From JAIOSM01 sp023143455 (GTDB lineage: Bacteria > Desulfobacterota > Desulfobacteria > Desulfobacterales > Desulfobacteraceae), in the NCBI GenBank assembly GCA_030632885.1, contig DAOVTW010000026.1:1-44280 (forward strand): a stretch of DNA of 44,280 nucleotides, given 5' to 3'. The notes under the pieces were generated by a model. That model saw nothing but the letters and a program-made list of their open reading frames with translations, was not told where the DNA came from and searched no databases. Position numbers and translations under genes: made by a program. Each line of letters opens with the position of its first letter. Position 1 is the first letter of the stretch. Positions 34,495-43,134 of this stretch are shown piece by piece.

Positions 34495-34536
34495 ACCAGC
34501 AAGCTGAATTTTTGGCCGGATTAAGGATACAAAACT

Positions 34537-36114
34537 GTGAATACCATCGATACAGATAAAAAAGATAACGATAAACAAGTAACTATCACAGCCCTAATCA
34601 AGTGCATACCTATTTTAGAAAAAATTGCAGGCAGGTTCGAACTTCTGGAACAACTGCCGGAACCTCAGCGCATTGCTTTTATAGCTGCTGCTGGAAAAAT
34701 TTCCCGACCCAACCCCGAGGAAATTAAGAAGCGGAAAAAGGATAAAAAACGTCAAAAGCACAGAGCTATTGTAGAAAAAGAGCGCAGGTTACGAGCGGCC
34801 ACAGGAATCAGGCGAGCCAGAGAAGCCTCTGTTTTTAAAGCACCTCAACAAATTTCGATTTCTCATACTGGAGTAAAAGATGGGTATGAAGACACAGGGC
34901 AAAGGTTGAAAACACCACGTAATTGTTATGTGTGCAAAACAGAATTTACAAAACTCCATCATTTTTACGATACTATGTGCATGGAATGCGCAGAGCTCAA
35001 TTATCAAAAACGATTTCAGACAGCTTCTTTAAAAGGACAGGTGGCTCTGATCACAGGCTCCCGGCTCAAGATCGGTTATCAGTCTACTTTAATGATGTTG
35101 AAGGCCGGGGCAAGAGTGATTGCCACCACCCGCTTTCCCAAAGATTCAGCCCTGAGGTTTTCTGGGGAACCGGACTTTTCTGATTGGGACCACAGGCTCC
35201 AGATCTATGGGCTGGACCTGCGTCATACACCCAGTGTAGAACTTTTTTGCGATTATATTAAAAAAAAATACCAGCGTCTGGATATTCTTATAAATAATGC
35301 TGCCCAGACTGTTCGACGGCCACCAGGGTTTTATGCCCATCTTATGAAAAATGAAACAAGACAGATGGTGCAACTACCTGAAAATGCCCAGACCCTTCTG
35401 GGTCAGTATCAGACCTGTGTTTCTCAACTCGAATACGGTCTGACAGATAATGTGGGCACAGAAAAAGCATTGCCCGTGACCTGGAATGGTACGACTCCTG
35501 GTGTTGGACTGCGCATGCCTGCCCAGTTGTCCCAGATTCCCTATTCCTATGACCATTCTCTGGATGTACCCGAAGTTTTCCCTGCAGAAAAGCTGGATGC
35601 TGACCTTCAACAGGTTGACCTTCGAAAAACCAATTCCTGGCGACTGAGACTTGGAGAAATTCAGACTTCAGAAATGCTGGAGATCCAACTTGTAAATTCT
35701 ATCGCACCCTTTGTTTTATGTAATCGTCTATCAGATTTAATGAAACTTGACTTCACCGGGAATAAACATATTGTCAATGTTTCAGCCATGGAAGGCAAAT
35801 TTCTGCGGTTTAAAAAAGGCAGCCGCCACCCCCATACCAATATGGCAAAGGCTTCATTGAACATGCTCACCCACACCGCGGCCAGCGATCTTATCAAGTA
35901 CGGAATTTACATGAATGCCGTTGACACTGGCTGGGTCACAGATGAAGACCCTGCCATCCTGGCTAAGTATAAGCAAGACTGCCACGATTTCCAGCCGCCT
36001 CTGGATATAGTGGATGGAGCAGCAAGGGTTTGTGATCCGTTTTTCCACGGTATTTTGACAGGAAAACACTGGAGTGGTAAATTTTTAAAAGATTATTTTC
36101 CCATTGACTGGTAG
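34537..36114 (+). CDS. zinc-finger SDR-fold protein with altered catalytic site
   Basis: The 525-aa product has a charged helical N-terminus (1-115), a CxxC-x14-CxxC zinc site (C130, C133, C148, C151), then a Rossmann SDR domain with the cofactor loop TGSRLKIG (T173-G180), NNAA at 253-256 and the expected Ser (S416 in VNVSAMEG). The YxxxK pair is not complete: K438 is present but Thr434 stands at the Tyr position in PHTNMAKASLNML. The sequence then continues GIYMNAVDTGWVTDE. A long insertion (about 270-375) precedes the Ser. GTG start at 34537 follows AAGGA by 9 bases. It should bind NAD(P), but normal SDR catalysis is doubtful. The family is recognisable though functionally unknown. Confidence 0.75.
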   Translation: MNTIDTDKKDNDKQVTITALIKCIPILEKIAGRFELLEQLPEPQRIAFIAAAGKISRPNPEEIKKRKKDKKRQKHRAIVEKERRLRAATGIRRAREASVFKAPQQISISHTGVKDGYEDTGQRLKTPRNCYVCKTEFTKLHHFYDTMCMECAELNYQKRFQTASLKGQVALITGSRLKIGYQSTLMMLKAGARVIATTRFPKDSALRFSGEPDFSDWDHRLQIYGLDLRHTPSVELFCDYIKKKYQRLDILINNAAQTVRRPPGFYAHLMKNETRQMVQLPENAQTLLGQYQTCVSQLEYGLTDNVGTEKALPVTWNGTTPGVGLRMPAQLSQIPYSYDHSLDVPEVFPAEKLDADLQQVDLRKTNSWRLRLGEIQTSEMLEIQLVNSIAPFVLCNRLSDLMKLDFTGNKHIVNVSAMEGKFLRFKKGSRHPHTNMAKASLNMLTHTAASDLIKYGIYMNAVDTGWVTDEDPAILAKYKQDCHDFQPPLDIVDGAARVCDPFFHGILTGKHWSGKFLKDYFPIDW

Positions 36115-36286
36115 CCAATTTCATTCAGGTCTGATGACAAATCAGGATATTGACTGTTCTTCAATGGTGTGTTTTAATGATTTTAATACCAAAAGTTGTT
36201 ATTGTATGATCTGTATTTCACGTGTCAGTCGGACATGTTACAAAAGCTTTTGAAGAAAATAAAATCAGATTAAATAAAGCTTATCA

Positions 36287-36901
36287 TTACTTTCTTGATT
36301 TCAATGATTGAACTAATTCGTCAACAGAATGGCCTTCTGGCGCTAATGCAACAGGATTAACCTTTAGCAGATCTTCCCATGCTTTAATCGCTTCATCAGG
36401 CGTGTTTAAATCATGCATAAAAACGACACCCTTATTAAATCGTGATACTTCATGCTTTGAATCAACACTTATGGCTTTGCCAAAGGATTGAATTGCTTTT
36501 TCAGGCTGATTATCACGACGATACATGACTCCAAGGTCAGTCCAGACATTTGCATCGCCTGGATTCAATGATAAAGCTGTTTCATATGCATGGATTGATT
36601 TTTTATACTGATCAGCATCAAAATATGTATTTCCCAGATTCTTCCATACTTCAAAATTGTCAGGATTATTTTTGGTTTCTTTTTCAAGCGCTTCAATGAT
36701 AGCAGAACCCATTGTTTCAGGTTTCTGGGGATGAGGTTGTGCCAATTGACTCGAATTATTTATACTTTGTGGTAAAGAACTTATTTTCCAAACACCAAAA
36801 GCAACACCAATTATAAACCCTATTATCAGTGCAAAAAAAACCACAAGATACATGCTGGATTTTTTAACATATTCTTCACTATTATTAATATTGTTAGCCA
36901 A
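36287..36901 (-). CDS. membrane-anchored TPR protein
   Basis: This 204-aa protein has one N-terminal membrane helix (LVVFFALIIGFIIGVAFGVW), a Ser/Gln/Pro linker, then TPR repeats from about 85 (DNFEVWKNLGNTYFDADQY, DANVWTDLGVMYRRDNQPE, and a third starting HEVSRFNKGVVF). The architecture, one anchor followed by TPRs facing the periplasm, is like NrfG/CcmI-type assembly factors. No heme-lyase genes are near, so it is best called a TPR scaffold. Confidence 0.75.
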   Translation of the reverse strand: MANNINNSEEYVKKSSMYLVVFFALIIGFIIGVAFGVWKISSLPQSINNSSQLAQPHPQKPETMGSAIIEALEKETKNNPDNFEVWKNLGNTYFDADQYKKSIHAYETALSLNPGDANVWTDLGVMYRRDNQPEKAIQSFGKAISVDSKHEVSRFNKGVVFMHDLNTPDEAIKAWEDLLKVNPVALAPEGHSVDELVQSLKSRK

Positions 36902-37056
36902 AATTTCTCCTTAAACTAAAATTGATTATTTGTTATATTTGTATAAAAATTAAATTTTATCACGGAAAATCGGTTTAAGTGATCAGGAGAAAACCTAATT
37001 TGTTTATCAATTAATCCATATAATCGCTGAAAATATATCTTATGCTTAAAAGAGAT

Positions 37057-37085
37057 TTGTACTTTTCTTTGGATTTCTATATAAT
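37057..37085 (+). promoter_or_regulatory. promoter of the CBS gene
   Basis: TTGTAC (37057-37062) is followed after 17 bases by a perfect TATAAT (37080-37085), about 30 bases before the start codon and just upstream of AAGGAG. Confidence 0.65.
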
Positions 37086-37115
37086 AAGTTAAACATACAA
37101 AAAAGGAGAAAGCCA

Positions 37116-37583
37116 ATGATTAAAGCAAAAGATATTATGGTAAGAGATGTTATTTCTTTATCACCTGATACTGAAATATCAAAAGCTGTTGAACTTCTCC
37201 TGAATAACCATTTCAATGGCGTTCCTGTTATTGATGCCAATGGCTTACTAATTGGTGTTTTGTGCCAGAGCGATTTGATCTTCCAAAAAAAAGATATACC
37301 TTTTCCACCAATTTTTACGATTCTGGACGGAATTATTCCTTTATCATCATCCAAAAAACTTGAAAAAGAATTTCAAAAAATATCTGCAACCAAGGTTGAG
37401 CATGCAATGGTCACTGAACCAGTTTCTGTGGATCCTGAAACCCCCGTAAGTGAGATTGCAAGCCTCATGGTTGAAAAACATTTTCATACTATTCCCGTGG
37501 TTGAAAATAAAAAGTTGGTTGGTATAATAGGAAAAGAAGATATTCTAAGAATTCTCATGGCAGAGAAAAGAGTTGATTCGTAA
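37116..37583 (+). CDS. CBS-domain pair protein
   Basis: This 155-aa stand-alone Bateman module has CBS1 at about 7-60 (VRDVISLSPDTEISKAVELL, NGVPVIDANGLLIGVLCQSD) and CBS2 at about 95-150 (MVTEPVSVDPETPVSEIASL, FHTIPVVENKKLVGIIGKED). Such pairs bind adenine nucleotides and report energy state to other proteins. A strong AAGGAG site and promoter precede it. It is a single-gene transcript with no obvious target nearby. Confidence 0.9.
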   Translation: MIKAKDIMVRDVISLSPDTEISKAVELLLNNHFNGVPVIDANGLLIGVLCQSDLIFQKKDIPFPPIFTILDGIIPLSSSKKLEKEFQKISATKVEHAMVTEPVSVDPETPVSEIASLMVEKHFHTIPVVENKKLVGIIGKEDILRILMAEKRVDS

Positions 37584-37888
37584 CAAATCAATTCGGCTTA
37601 CAATTAGAAAACCTTATTTTTTGTTTAATATTTATTTGCGTTTAATCCTTGGTTCATCTGGGCTTTTGCATTTTGGATATCAAACTTTCCCATAAAAAGT
37701 TCAGACACCCTAAGTTCTATGACCAGACCAGTGCAGTCATGACCGTGAAAAAATATGGTTTTTTAATTTACTCTTTTTCTAACGAACAAATCATTATTGA
37801 ATCTTTTATAATCCACTTTAACGCTTATCTTAAGAATAATACTTTCAATATATGAACAACAATGTTCGATTACCATGCAAATAATAAT
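37584..37888. other. intergenic stretch without a supported gene
   Basis: A 68-codon frame (37649-37855) is open but has no ribosome binding site or recognisable pattern. I see no hairpin with a T-run and no RNA motif. Confidence 0.4.
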
Positions 37889-38077
37889 TTAGCTACCTGC
37901 ATCATATGTACAAGATGTGAAATCTATTTCTTCTCCGCATTGATCGCATTTATGATTTTTTTCAAACTCATCTGAGAAAATTTCTTTAGTTGCATTGCAT
38001 TTTGGGCAACTACAGGTAAAGGATTGTAAACTTTTAAATTGCTCAAAACCTGGGCAGTGTGCTGGGGTTGTTGTCAT
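37889..38077 (-). CDS. small zinc-ribbon protein
   Basis: This 62-aa protein is a likely Zn ribbon, with CSCPKC and CDQCGEE as paired Cys knuckles (CxxC-x16-CxxC) and further Cys near both ends (AHCPGF, FTSCTYD). A strong AAAGGAGGA site precedes the ATG. The function is unknown; similar small ribbons are frequent in sulfate reducers and could bind metal or act as partner subunits. Confidence 0.7.
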   Translation of the reverse strand: MTTTPAHCPGFEQFKSLQSFTCSCPKCNATKEIFSDEFEKNHKCDQCGEEIDFTSCTYDAGS

Positions 38078-38167
38078 GGCATCCTCCTTTTGCTGTTGAT
38101 TATTGAACGAAAACTTAGTTAATAATTAAAGGCTAATTTGTCATCATTGTCAAGTTAAAACAAATAT

Positions 38168-38341
38168 TTAATTTGAATTTATCAGGGTGCGACCTTTCAA
38201 CTTTCCTTTTAAAATGTCGTCAACTTTGTTATTTAATTCAGCCAGAGAAATCTCATTGTAAATACTTTCAAGCAGGTCAAGCTTCCAGTCTGTTACGAGT
38301 TTTTTCCAGGTTTTTAAAATTGTTTTAGCATCGCCAACGAG
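38168..38341 (-). pseudogene. C-terminal relic of a zinc-type MDR oxidoreductase
   Basis: On the minus strand the reading frame from 38341 to TAA 38168-38170 encodes a tail typical of YhdH/AcuI acrylyl-CoA reductase-like MDR proteins: WKKLVTDWKLDLLESIYNEI, then SLAELNNKVDDILKGKLKGR and TLINSN. An in-frame stop (TAG, 38342-38344) lies just upstream, and only nine bases separate the fragment from the DUF6178 stop codon. The rest of the gene is missing, so this is a deletion remnant. Confidence 0.6.
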
Positions 38342-38352
38342 CTAATGCCCAA

Positions 38353-40032
38353 TCATTTAAGCAAGAAATGACGGATAAGTCTGAGATCAATGTCATCAGG
38401 ATTAACTGATCCGTATTCTTCTTCTATTTCATCAAAGATTTCATTTGTTACAAAAATAAAACTATCTTCTATTTCTTCGCGACCTGTTTTAGTAGCCTTT
38501 GAAATCCAAGTAATGAAATTTTTTCTTTTTATGTTATCAATTTCAAGCCCTTCTTTGTCTGAAAAAAGAGCAGCAAAAAAATCTTTAAAAACTTTAACGG
38601 GAATTGGACTCAAGGAATTATCCAGACCAAGATGATCCTTTGTCCATAAGGTCAGAAAGAGAGATTTATATGTTAAAATACCTTTAGAAAATGATTGGAT
38701 ATCAATATCAAGGGCTTCTAACATTTTATCGGTTACTATAACTTTTTCAATCTCAAAGGCAACATCATTTATCTCTTGGAATGATTTAAAGTTCCTGTAG
38801 GATTTTCCCTGGCTAAAGCTATCAAAGAAGAGAGGCCTGTCAAGCATTAATCCCCCAACTATACCAAGCCATTTTTCATCAAGAAAGCTTAGCGGAAGAT
38901 TGTTTTTATTCATAAAACAATTTCCATGCCACAGGTTAATTTTCCTTCCAAGCTTTAGGATTTCAGTTGAACCAGTTCTGAATACATCTTCAAGAAAATA
39001 TTTTTCAATCACTAATCCGGGATTTTTCTTATTCACTCTTTCAATACCCACTGAAAGATAACCACATGTTTTTTCTATTACACGCTCAAGATCTTCTTTT
39101 TTACGAATTTTAATTCTATCAGCAGAAATTACTTTATTTACAAGGGATGCAAATTCAGCTTGTAAATCCAAAATAGTATCATTACTAAGTTTTTCCAGTA
39201 CTGATGCAAAAAGATTATCTTCTTTAATAAATGTGGATGCATAGTGTGGTGTCACTGGGATTTCAGGGTTATAAGCTTTCTTGTTAGCCAATGATTTTGT
39301 TGACCTTTCTCTTAATTTAAGAGAAGACAATGGCTGATAAATGCCAACTGCCTCATGGGCAGGAAGGAACCCTTTTTCTGCAAGCCTGACATTTTTAAGC
39401 CTGAATTGCTCTTCTTCGACTTCCGGGGCCAACACAGAACTCGTTTCAAGCAAAACCGCATGAAATACTTCAAGATTCATCTGTGCAACCTTCTCAAGCA
39501 TCTCTACAATAAGCTCTTGTACAGGTTTTCCACTCTCATTTTCATCAGAGTTAGCAATCCTGAAATAAAACTTATCATCAAATGTAATGAACCCATCTTC
39601 ATCAGGAGGCACATCATCATGTTCCCTGATTCTTATTTCCATATTCTTTAAAAAGTAATACTCTATTAAATCAACTTTTTCTTTCACAACCCAGCGCATA
39701 AGGCGTTTGGGGTCAGCCTGGAACAGCAGACTTAAAACAGCAGTCATATTTGCAATATCAGGTTTGTCGTCTTCCCATATATCCATATCCAGGATATATT
39801 CCCACTGATCAGAAGACGCTAATGACAATACTGGAATAAAATCTTCTTTCCCGACTGAATGCATTAAAAAATATAAATCCGGGCCGGGGAAAGATTGAAT
39901 TAGTGTAGCAGGTTGTGGAGAGCTAAGGATTCTATCAAGTGCTTCCTCGGGCTCAAGTTTTAGAATTTCTTCTCTTTGCAAGGAAAGCTTCAGCTCTTTT
40001 TTCTTTATATTTGCTAATTTATAATCATTCAT
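38353..40032 (-). CDS. DUF6178 family protein
   Basis: This 559-aa cytoplasmic protein of a family largely found in deltaproteobacteria has characteristic blocks LEPEEALDRILSSPQPATLI, SFPGPDLYFLMHSVGKED and LSLASSDQWEYILDMDIWED near the N-terminus. There are no Cys clusters, membrane helices or nucleotide loops. It is acidic and mainly helical. The next gene upstream on the same strand, a radical SAM protein, ends 15 bases before its start, so they are cotranscribed. No function is known for the family. Confidence 0.8.
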   Translation of the reverse strand: MNDYKLANIKKKELKLSLQREEILKLEPEEALDRILSSPQPATLIQSFPGPDLYFLMHSVGKEDFIPVLSLASSDQWEYILDMDIWEDDKPDIANMTAVLSLLFQADPKRLMRWVVKEKVDLIEYYFLKNMEIRIREHDDVPPDEDGFITFDDKFYFRIANSDENESGKPVQELIVEMLEKVAQMNLEVFHAVLLETSSVLAPEVEEEQFRLKNVRLAEKGFLPAHEAVGIYQPLSSLKLRERSTKSLANKKAYNPEIPVTPHYASTFIKEDNLFASVLEKLSNDTILDLQAEFASLVNKVISADRIKIRKKEDLERVIEKTCGYLSVGIERVNKKNPGLVIEKYFLEDVFRTGSTEILKLGRKINLWHGNCFMNKNNLPLSFLDEKWLGIVGGLMLDRPLFFDSFSQGKSYRNFKSFQEINDVAFEIEKVIVTDKMLEALDIDIQSFSKGILTYKSLFLTLWTKDHLGLDNSLSPIPVKVFKDFFAALFSDKEGLEIDNIKRKNFITWISKATKTGREEIEDSFIFVTNEIFDEIEEEYGSVNPDDIDLRLIRHFLLK

Positions 40033-40046
40033 ATCTTATCCATTAA

Positions 40047-41738
40047 TCAATTGTTAATCTTTTGGTTGCAAATCTTAATATACTGCTGAACAGTAGAAAT
40101 ATCTTTATATTTATTAAAATAATTCATGGCGCTAACAAAATCCTTGGTATTCATACAACAAATTCCCAAACAAATATTCAAATCATAACTATCCGGAAAA
40201 TAACCCAACCCTTTTTCAAGATAAAATATTGCTTTTTCAAATTGAGTTTTTTGTTGGAAAAGCATTCCAAGTCCAAGATATGCATCTAAATCATGATTAT
40301 ACTTCAAAGCTTTCTTAAATAGTTTTTCTGCAATCGTATAATTTGCCCAGTTCTTTACATATTTATTATTTGCATATTCACCATGACTGAATGTCATACC
40401 AAGTCTTGATAAAAATTTTGCATGCTCAACATAAAGCTCATCATTATGGACAAGGTTAATATCTAAAGCAAACTTGTCAAGGTTTTCAAAAAAAGCGGTC
40501 CTAAGTTTCTCACCAAACTTTTTTACATCCTCAAAGCAAAGGTTTTGGTCAAATTTAAACCATGGGATATCTTCAATTTTTTCTTTCCATATGTCATCTG
40601 AAACAAGCCCTTTTTCTACAAGTTGGTTATAAAATTCAGTTCCTGGAAAAATTACCAGCATATAAAAAATTGCGCTTAAAGGTTTTATTTTAGTAATTAA
40701 ATCACAGGTCTCTTTTATTGTTTCCATGTCTTCTGAAGGTGAGCCATAAATAAAATATGCCCTTGACAGAATCCCGTATGAACTTGTCATCTGAAATGTT
40801 TTAATAATTCTTTCGTAGTTTACTGGCTTTCCAAGGTTTTCTCTTATTTTCAAAGCACCACTCTCAACACCATAACTAATCTGAATACAACCTGCTTTTC
40901 TCATAAAAAAGAGAATGTCTTTATTGATAAAATCAACTCGTGATATTGCAGCAAAGGTAATATTGATTTTTCTTGAAATAATCATCTTACATACTTCAAT
41001 CACTCTTTTTTTATCCATTGTAAAAGTGTCATCAGAGATATAAAAATGAGTTATCCCTTTTTTATAAAGACTCTCTATCTGGTCCACAAACCATTTAGCT
41101 GAATGGAATCTTACCTTTCCTTTACCCCAGAATCTTGGAGACCCACAAAAATTACAATTACCAGGGCATCCTCTTGATAAAGATATGTGCTGAAACTTAA
41201 AAAATTGAGCGGGGTTCGGAAGTATGTCAAGATCATTAATTAATTCTCTTGTTTCAGTTTTTACAACATGATTACCTTTTCTGTACAAAAGTCCTTTTAT
41301 TGTTTCGGGCAGATCAACACTGCCTGATTTGATCTTCTCTGCAAGTTCTAAAAATGTGAATTCACCTTCTCCTGAAACAATATAATCAAGCTCTGGCAAA
41401 GTCTCAAAAAAATGGTCCGATAAAAAAGTCGCGCAAGCGCCACCAAATACTACTTTGACTTCTGGATTAAGTTTTTTTACCTCTATTGCTAATTCAAAAG
41501 CTGCAAATCTATTTGCATTTAGAACAGAAAAACCAACTATGCCTGGCTTTCCTGTTCTAAGCCTCTCTTTTAAGTAAATAAGAGGTTGTTTTTGAAGTGC
41601 GAGATTGACAATCTCTACATCAAAGCCATGTTTTTTTAGAAGTGCGCCAATATAATAAAGCCCTGTGGGAACAGAAAAGGCATCATATTCATCTGATCTA
41701 AAATCTAGGAGATAAGGATTTACAAGGAAAATATTCAA
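40047..41738 (-). CDS. B12-binding radical SAM protein with C-terminal TPR
   Basis: The 563-aa product has an N-terminal cobalamin-binding Rossmann domain (MNIFLVNPYL, VPTGLYYIGALLKKHGFDVE, VVFGGACATFLS, YIVSGEGEFTFLELA). A radical SAM core follows, with CPGNCNFC (Cx3Cx2C) near 190-200 and the SAM-binding GVESGA. From about 470 TPR-like helices appear (NHDLDAYLGLGMLFQQ, FPDSYDLNICLGICCMN). This is the class B (B12-dependent methylase/cyclase) architecture; the usual DxHxxG B12 ligand motif is not seen, as in several members. The TPR end may hold a partner protein, possibly the DUF6178 product just downstream. Confidence 0.85.
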   Translation of the reverse strand: MNIFLVNPYLLDFRSDEYDAFSVPTGLYYIGALLKKHGFDVEIVNLALQKQPLIYLKERLRTGKPGIVGFSVLNANRFAAFELAIEVKKLNPEVKVVFGGACATFLSDHFFETLPELDYIVSGEGEFTFLELAEKIKSGSVDLPETIKGLLYRKGNHVVKTETRELINDLDILPNPAQFFKFQHISLSRGCPGNCNFCGSPRFWGKGKVRFHSAKWFVDQIESLYKKGITHFYISDDTFTMDKKRVIEVCKMIISRKINITFAAISRVDFINKDILFFMRKAGCIQISYGVESGALKIRENLGKPVNYERIIKTFQMTSSYGILSRAYFIYGSPSEDMETIKETCDLITKIKPLSAIFYMLVIFPGTEFYNQLVEKGLVSDDIWKEKIEDIPWFKFDQNLCFEDVKKFGEKLRTAFFENLDKFALDINLVHNDELYVEHAKFLSRLGMTFSHGEYANNKYVKNWANYTIAEKLFKKALKYNHDLDAYLGLGMLFQQKTQFEKAIFYLEKGLGYFPDSYDLNICLGICCMNTKDFVSAMNYFNKYKDISTVQQYIKICNQKINN

Positions 41739-41789
41739 ACTAATGAGACCTGAATAATGGTTAGTCGGTTAAAAAACCGAAAAATTAAT

Positions 41790-42368
41790 CTAATAAGAAG
41801 AAAGGATTACGTCGTCAAGTCCTCTTTTAGGAACATGATGCACAAGATTTTTATCACGGAAGTATTTAATATCACCGTCAGCCTTAACTTTTTCTATTTT
41901 TACCTCTTCAACCGGCTTGCCCACAGCAATTACAAGAAGAATCTCAAAATTATCATCAAGTTTGAGAACATTTTTTAGCTTAGGATGGTTTATGGCTGCA
42001 AAAATACACCCGGCAAATCCTATATCCCTCGCTCCTAACAGTATTGTTTGGGCTGCTATTCCATGGTCACACCAAAAATTTGTTGCAATAGTTTTGTCTC
42101 CAAGGATTACAATATAGCCTGTTGGTCTCTCCAAGGGTTCTGGCCCTTTCCAGTCTGTTAAATATGCTGCCCACTTGAGACATGAAAAAATTTCTTTATT
42201 TTTTTGCTCATCCGCGGAAAGAACATATTTCAAAGGCTGCATATTACCTGCTGATGCAGACATTCTCGCAAGATCAACAAGTTCAGCAAGCATTTTTTGA
42301 TCCACTTTAACAGAGTAATCAAATCGTCTGCAACTCCTGTTGTTTTTTACAAGTTCAAAAAATGACAT
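41790..42368 (-). CDS. nitroreductase-family FMN protein
   Basis: This 192-aa protein has the family pattern: NNRSCRRFDYSVKVD for FMN phosphate contact, ARMSASAGNMQPLKYV, a middle HGIAAQTILLGARDIGFAGC, and a late strand LLVIAVGKPVEEV. The inserted stretch LTDWKGPEPLERPTGYIVIL and the single FMN domain match the anaerobe group of small nitroreductases. The substrate is unknown. It lies between the radical SAM and RdgB genes on the same strand. Confidence 0.88.
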   Translation of the reverse strand: MSFFELVKNNRSCRRFDYSVKVDQKMLAELVDLARMSASAGNMQPLKYVLSADEQKNKEIFSCLKWAAYLTDWKGPEPLERPTGYIVILGDKTIATNFWCDHGIAAQTILLGARDIGFAGCIFAAINHPKLKNVLKLDDNFEILLVIAVGKPVEEVKIEKVKADGDIKYFRDKNLVHHVPKRGLDDVILSSY

Positions 42369-42408
42369 AATTCCCCTTTTTTAAAAAATGATCCAACTAA
42401 ATTAAGTG

Positions 42409-43023
42409 TTAAGGTTTATGCATATCAATCCACTCAAGCACTTTATCAAACTCGGACGCCATCTCTTTTAAAGCTTTGCCCCTATGACTAACACTTCCTT
42501 TTTCTTCAATGGTCAATTGTGCAAATGTTTTATCAAACTCAGAGTAATAAAAAACCGGGTCATATCCAAAACCGTTATTACCAACAGGCTCTGAAAGGAT
42601 TTCACCTTCGCAGCTTGCCTCGTATGTAAGAGCAGCCCCAGTGGGTATAGCAAGAGAAAGAACGCACTTAAAAGAAGCTTTCCGATTATCTTTACCTTTT
42701 ATCTCTTTTAATAGTTTTGTAAGGTTTTCCTGATCTGTTGCATTGACTCCAGCATATCTTGCTGAATATACACCTGGTTTACCATTCAGAGCATCGACAA
42801 GGAGTCCTGAATCATCTGCCAATGCAGGAAAACCAAGAACTCTGGCAGTAAATGATGCTTTTTTATAGGCATTGTCATCAAAGGTTTCTCCATCCTCTTC
42901 AACTTCAGGGATGGGTCCAAAATCATCAAGATTTTTTATTGTAATGGGAAAAGCTTTTAAAATATTCTCAATTTCTCGTGTTTTCCCTTTATTTCTGGTT
43001 GCAATCACTAAAATATTATTCAA
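42409..43023 (-). CDS. rdgB: XTP/dITP diphosphatase (RdgB/Ham1)
   Basis: This 204-aa housekeeping pyrophosphatase removes non-canonical purine nucleotides (XTP, dITP). Motifs are LVIATRNKGKTREIENIL, the metal site ALADDSGLLVDALNGKPG, FGYDPVFYY and SHRGKALKEM. The start is taken as TTG at 43023 because CGGAG lies 7 bases before it and the protein then begins right at the ATRNKGK strand; an ATG at 43053 adds ten residues without a ribosome binding site. Its size then equals that of other RdgB proteins. Confidence 0.93.
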   Translation of the reverse strand: MNNILVIATRNKGKTREIENILKAFPITIKNLDDFGPIPEVEEDGETFDDNAYKKASFTARVLGFPALADDSGLLVDALNGKPGVYSARYAGVNATDQENLTKLLKEIKGKDNRKASFKCVLSLAIPTGAALTYEASCEGEILSEPVGNNGFGYDPVFYYSEFDKTFAQLTIEEKGSVSHRGKALKEMASEFDKVLEWIDMHKP

Positions 43024-43134
43024 AATATAACTCCGATAATTCTTAAAAAACATCTTAAAATTAATGTTGCTTAAACTTAGTCAAGATAATATAAGGCAGG
43101 GGATATTCTTTGTAAAGGCTTTCATCTTTCTATT

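Noticed and set aside
37649..37855. 68-codon open frame
   Set aside because: It has no ribosome binding site, no recognisable pattern, and a composition like surrounding noncoding DNA.
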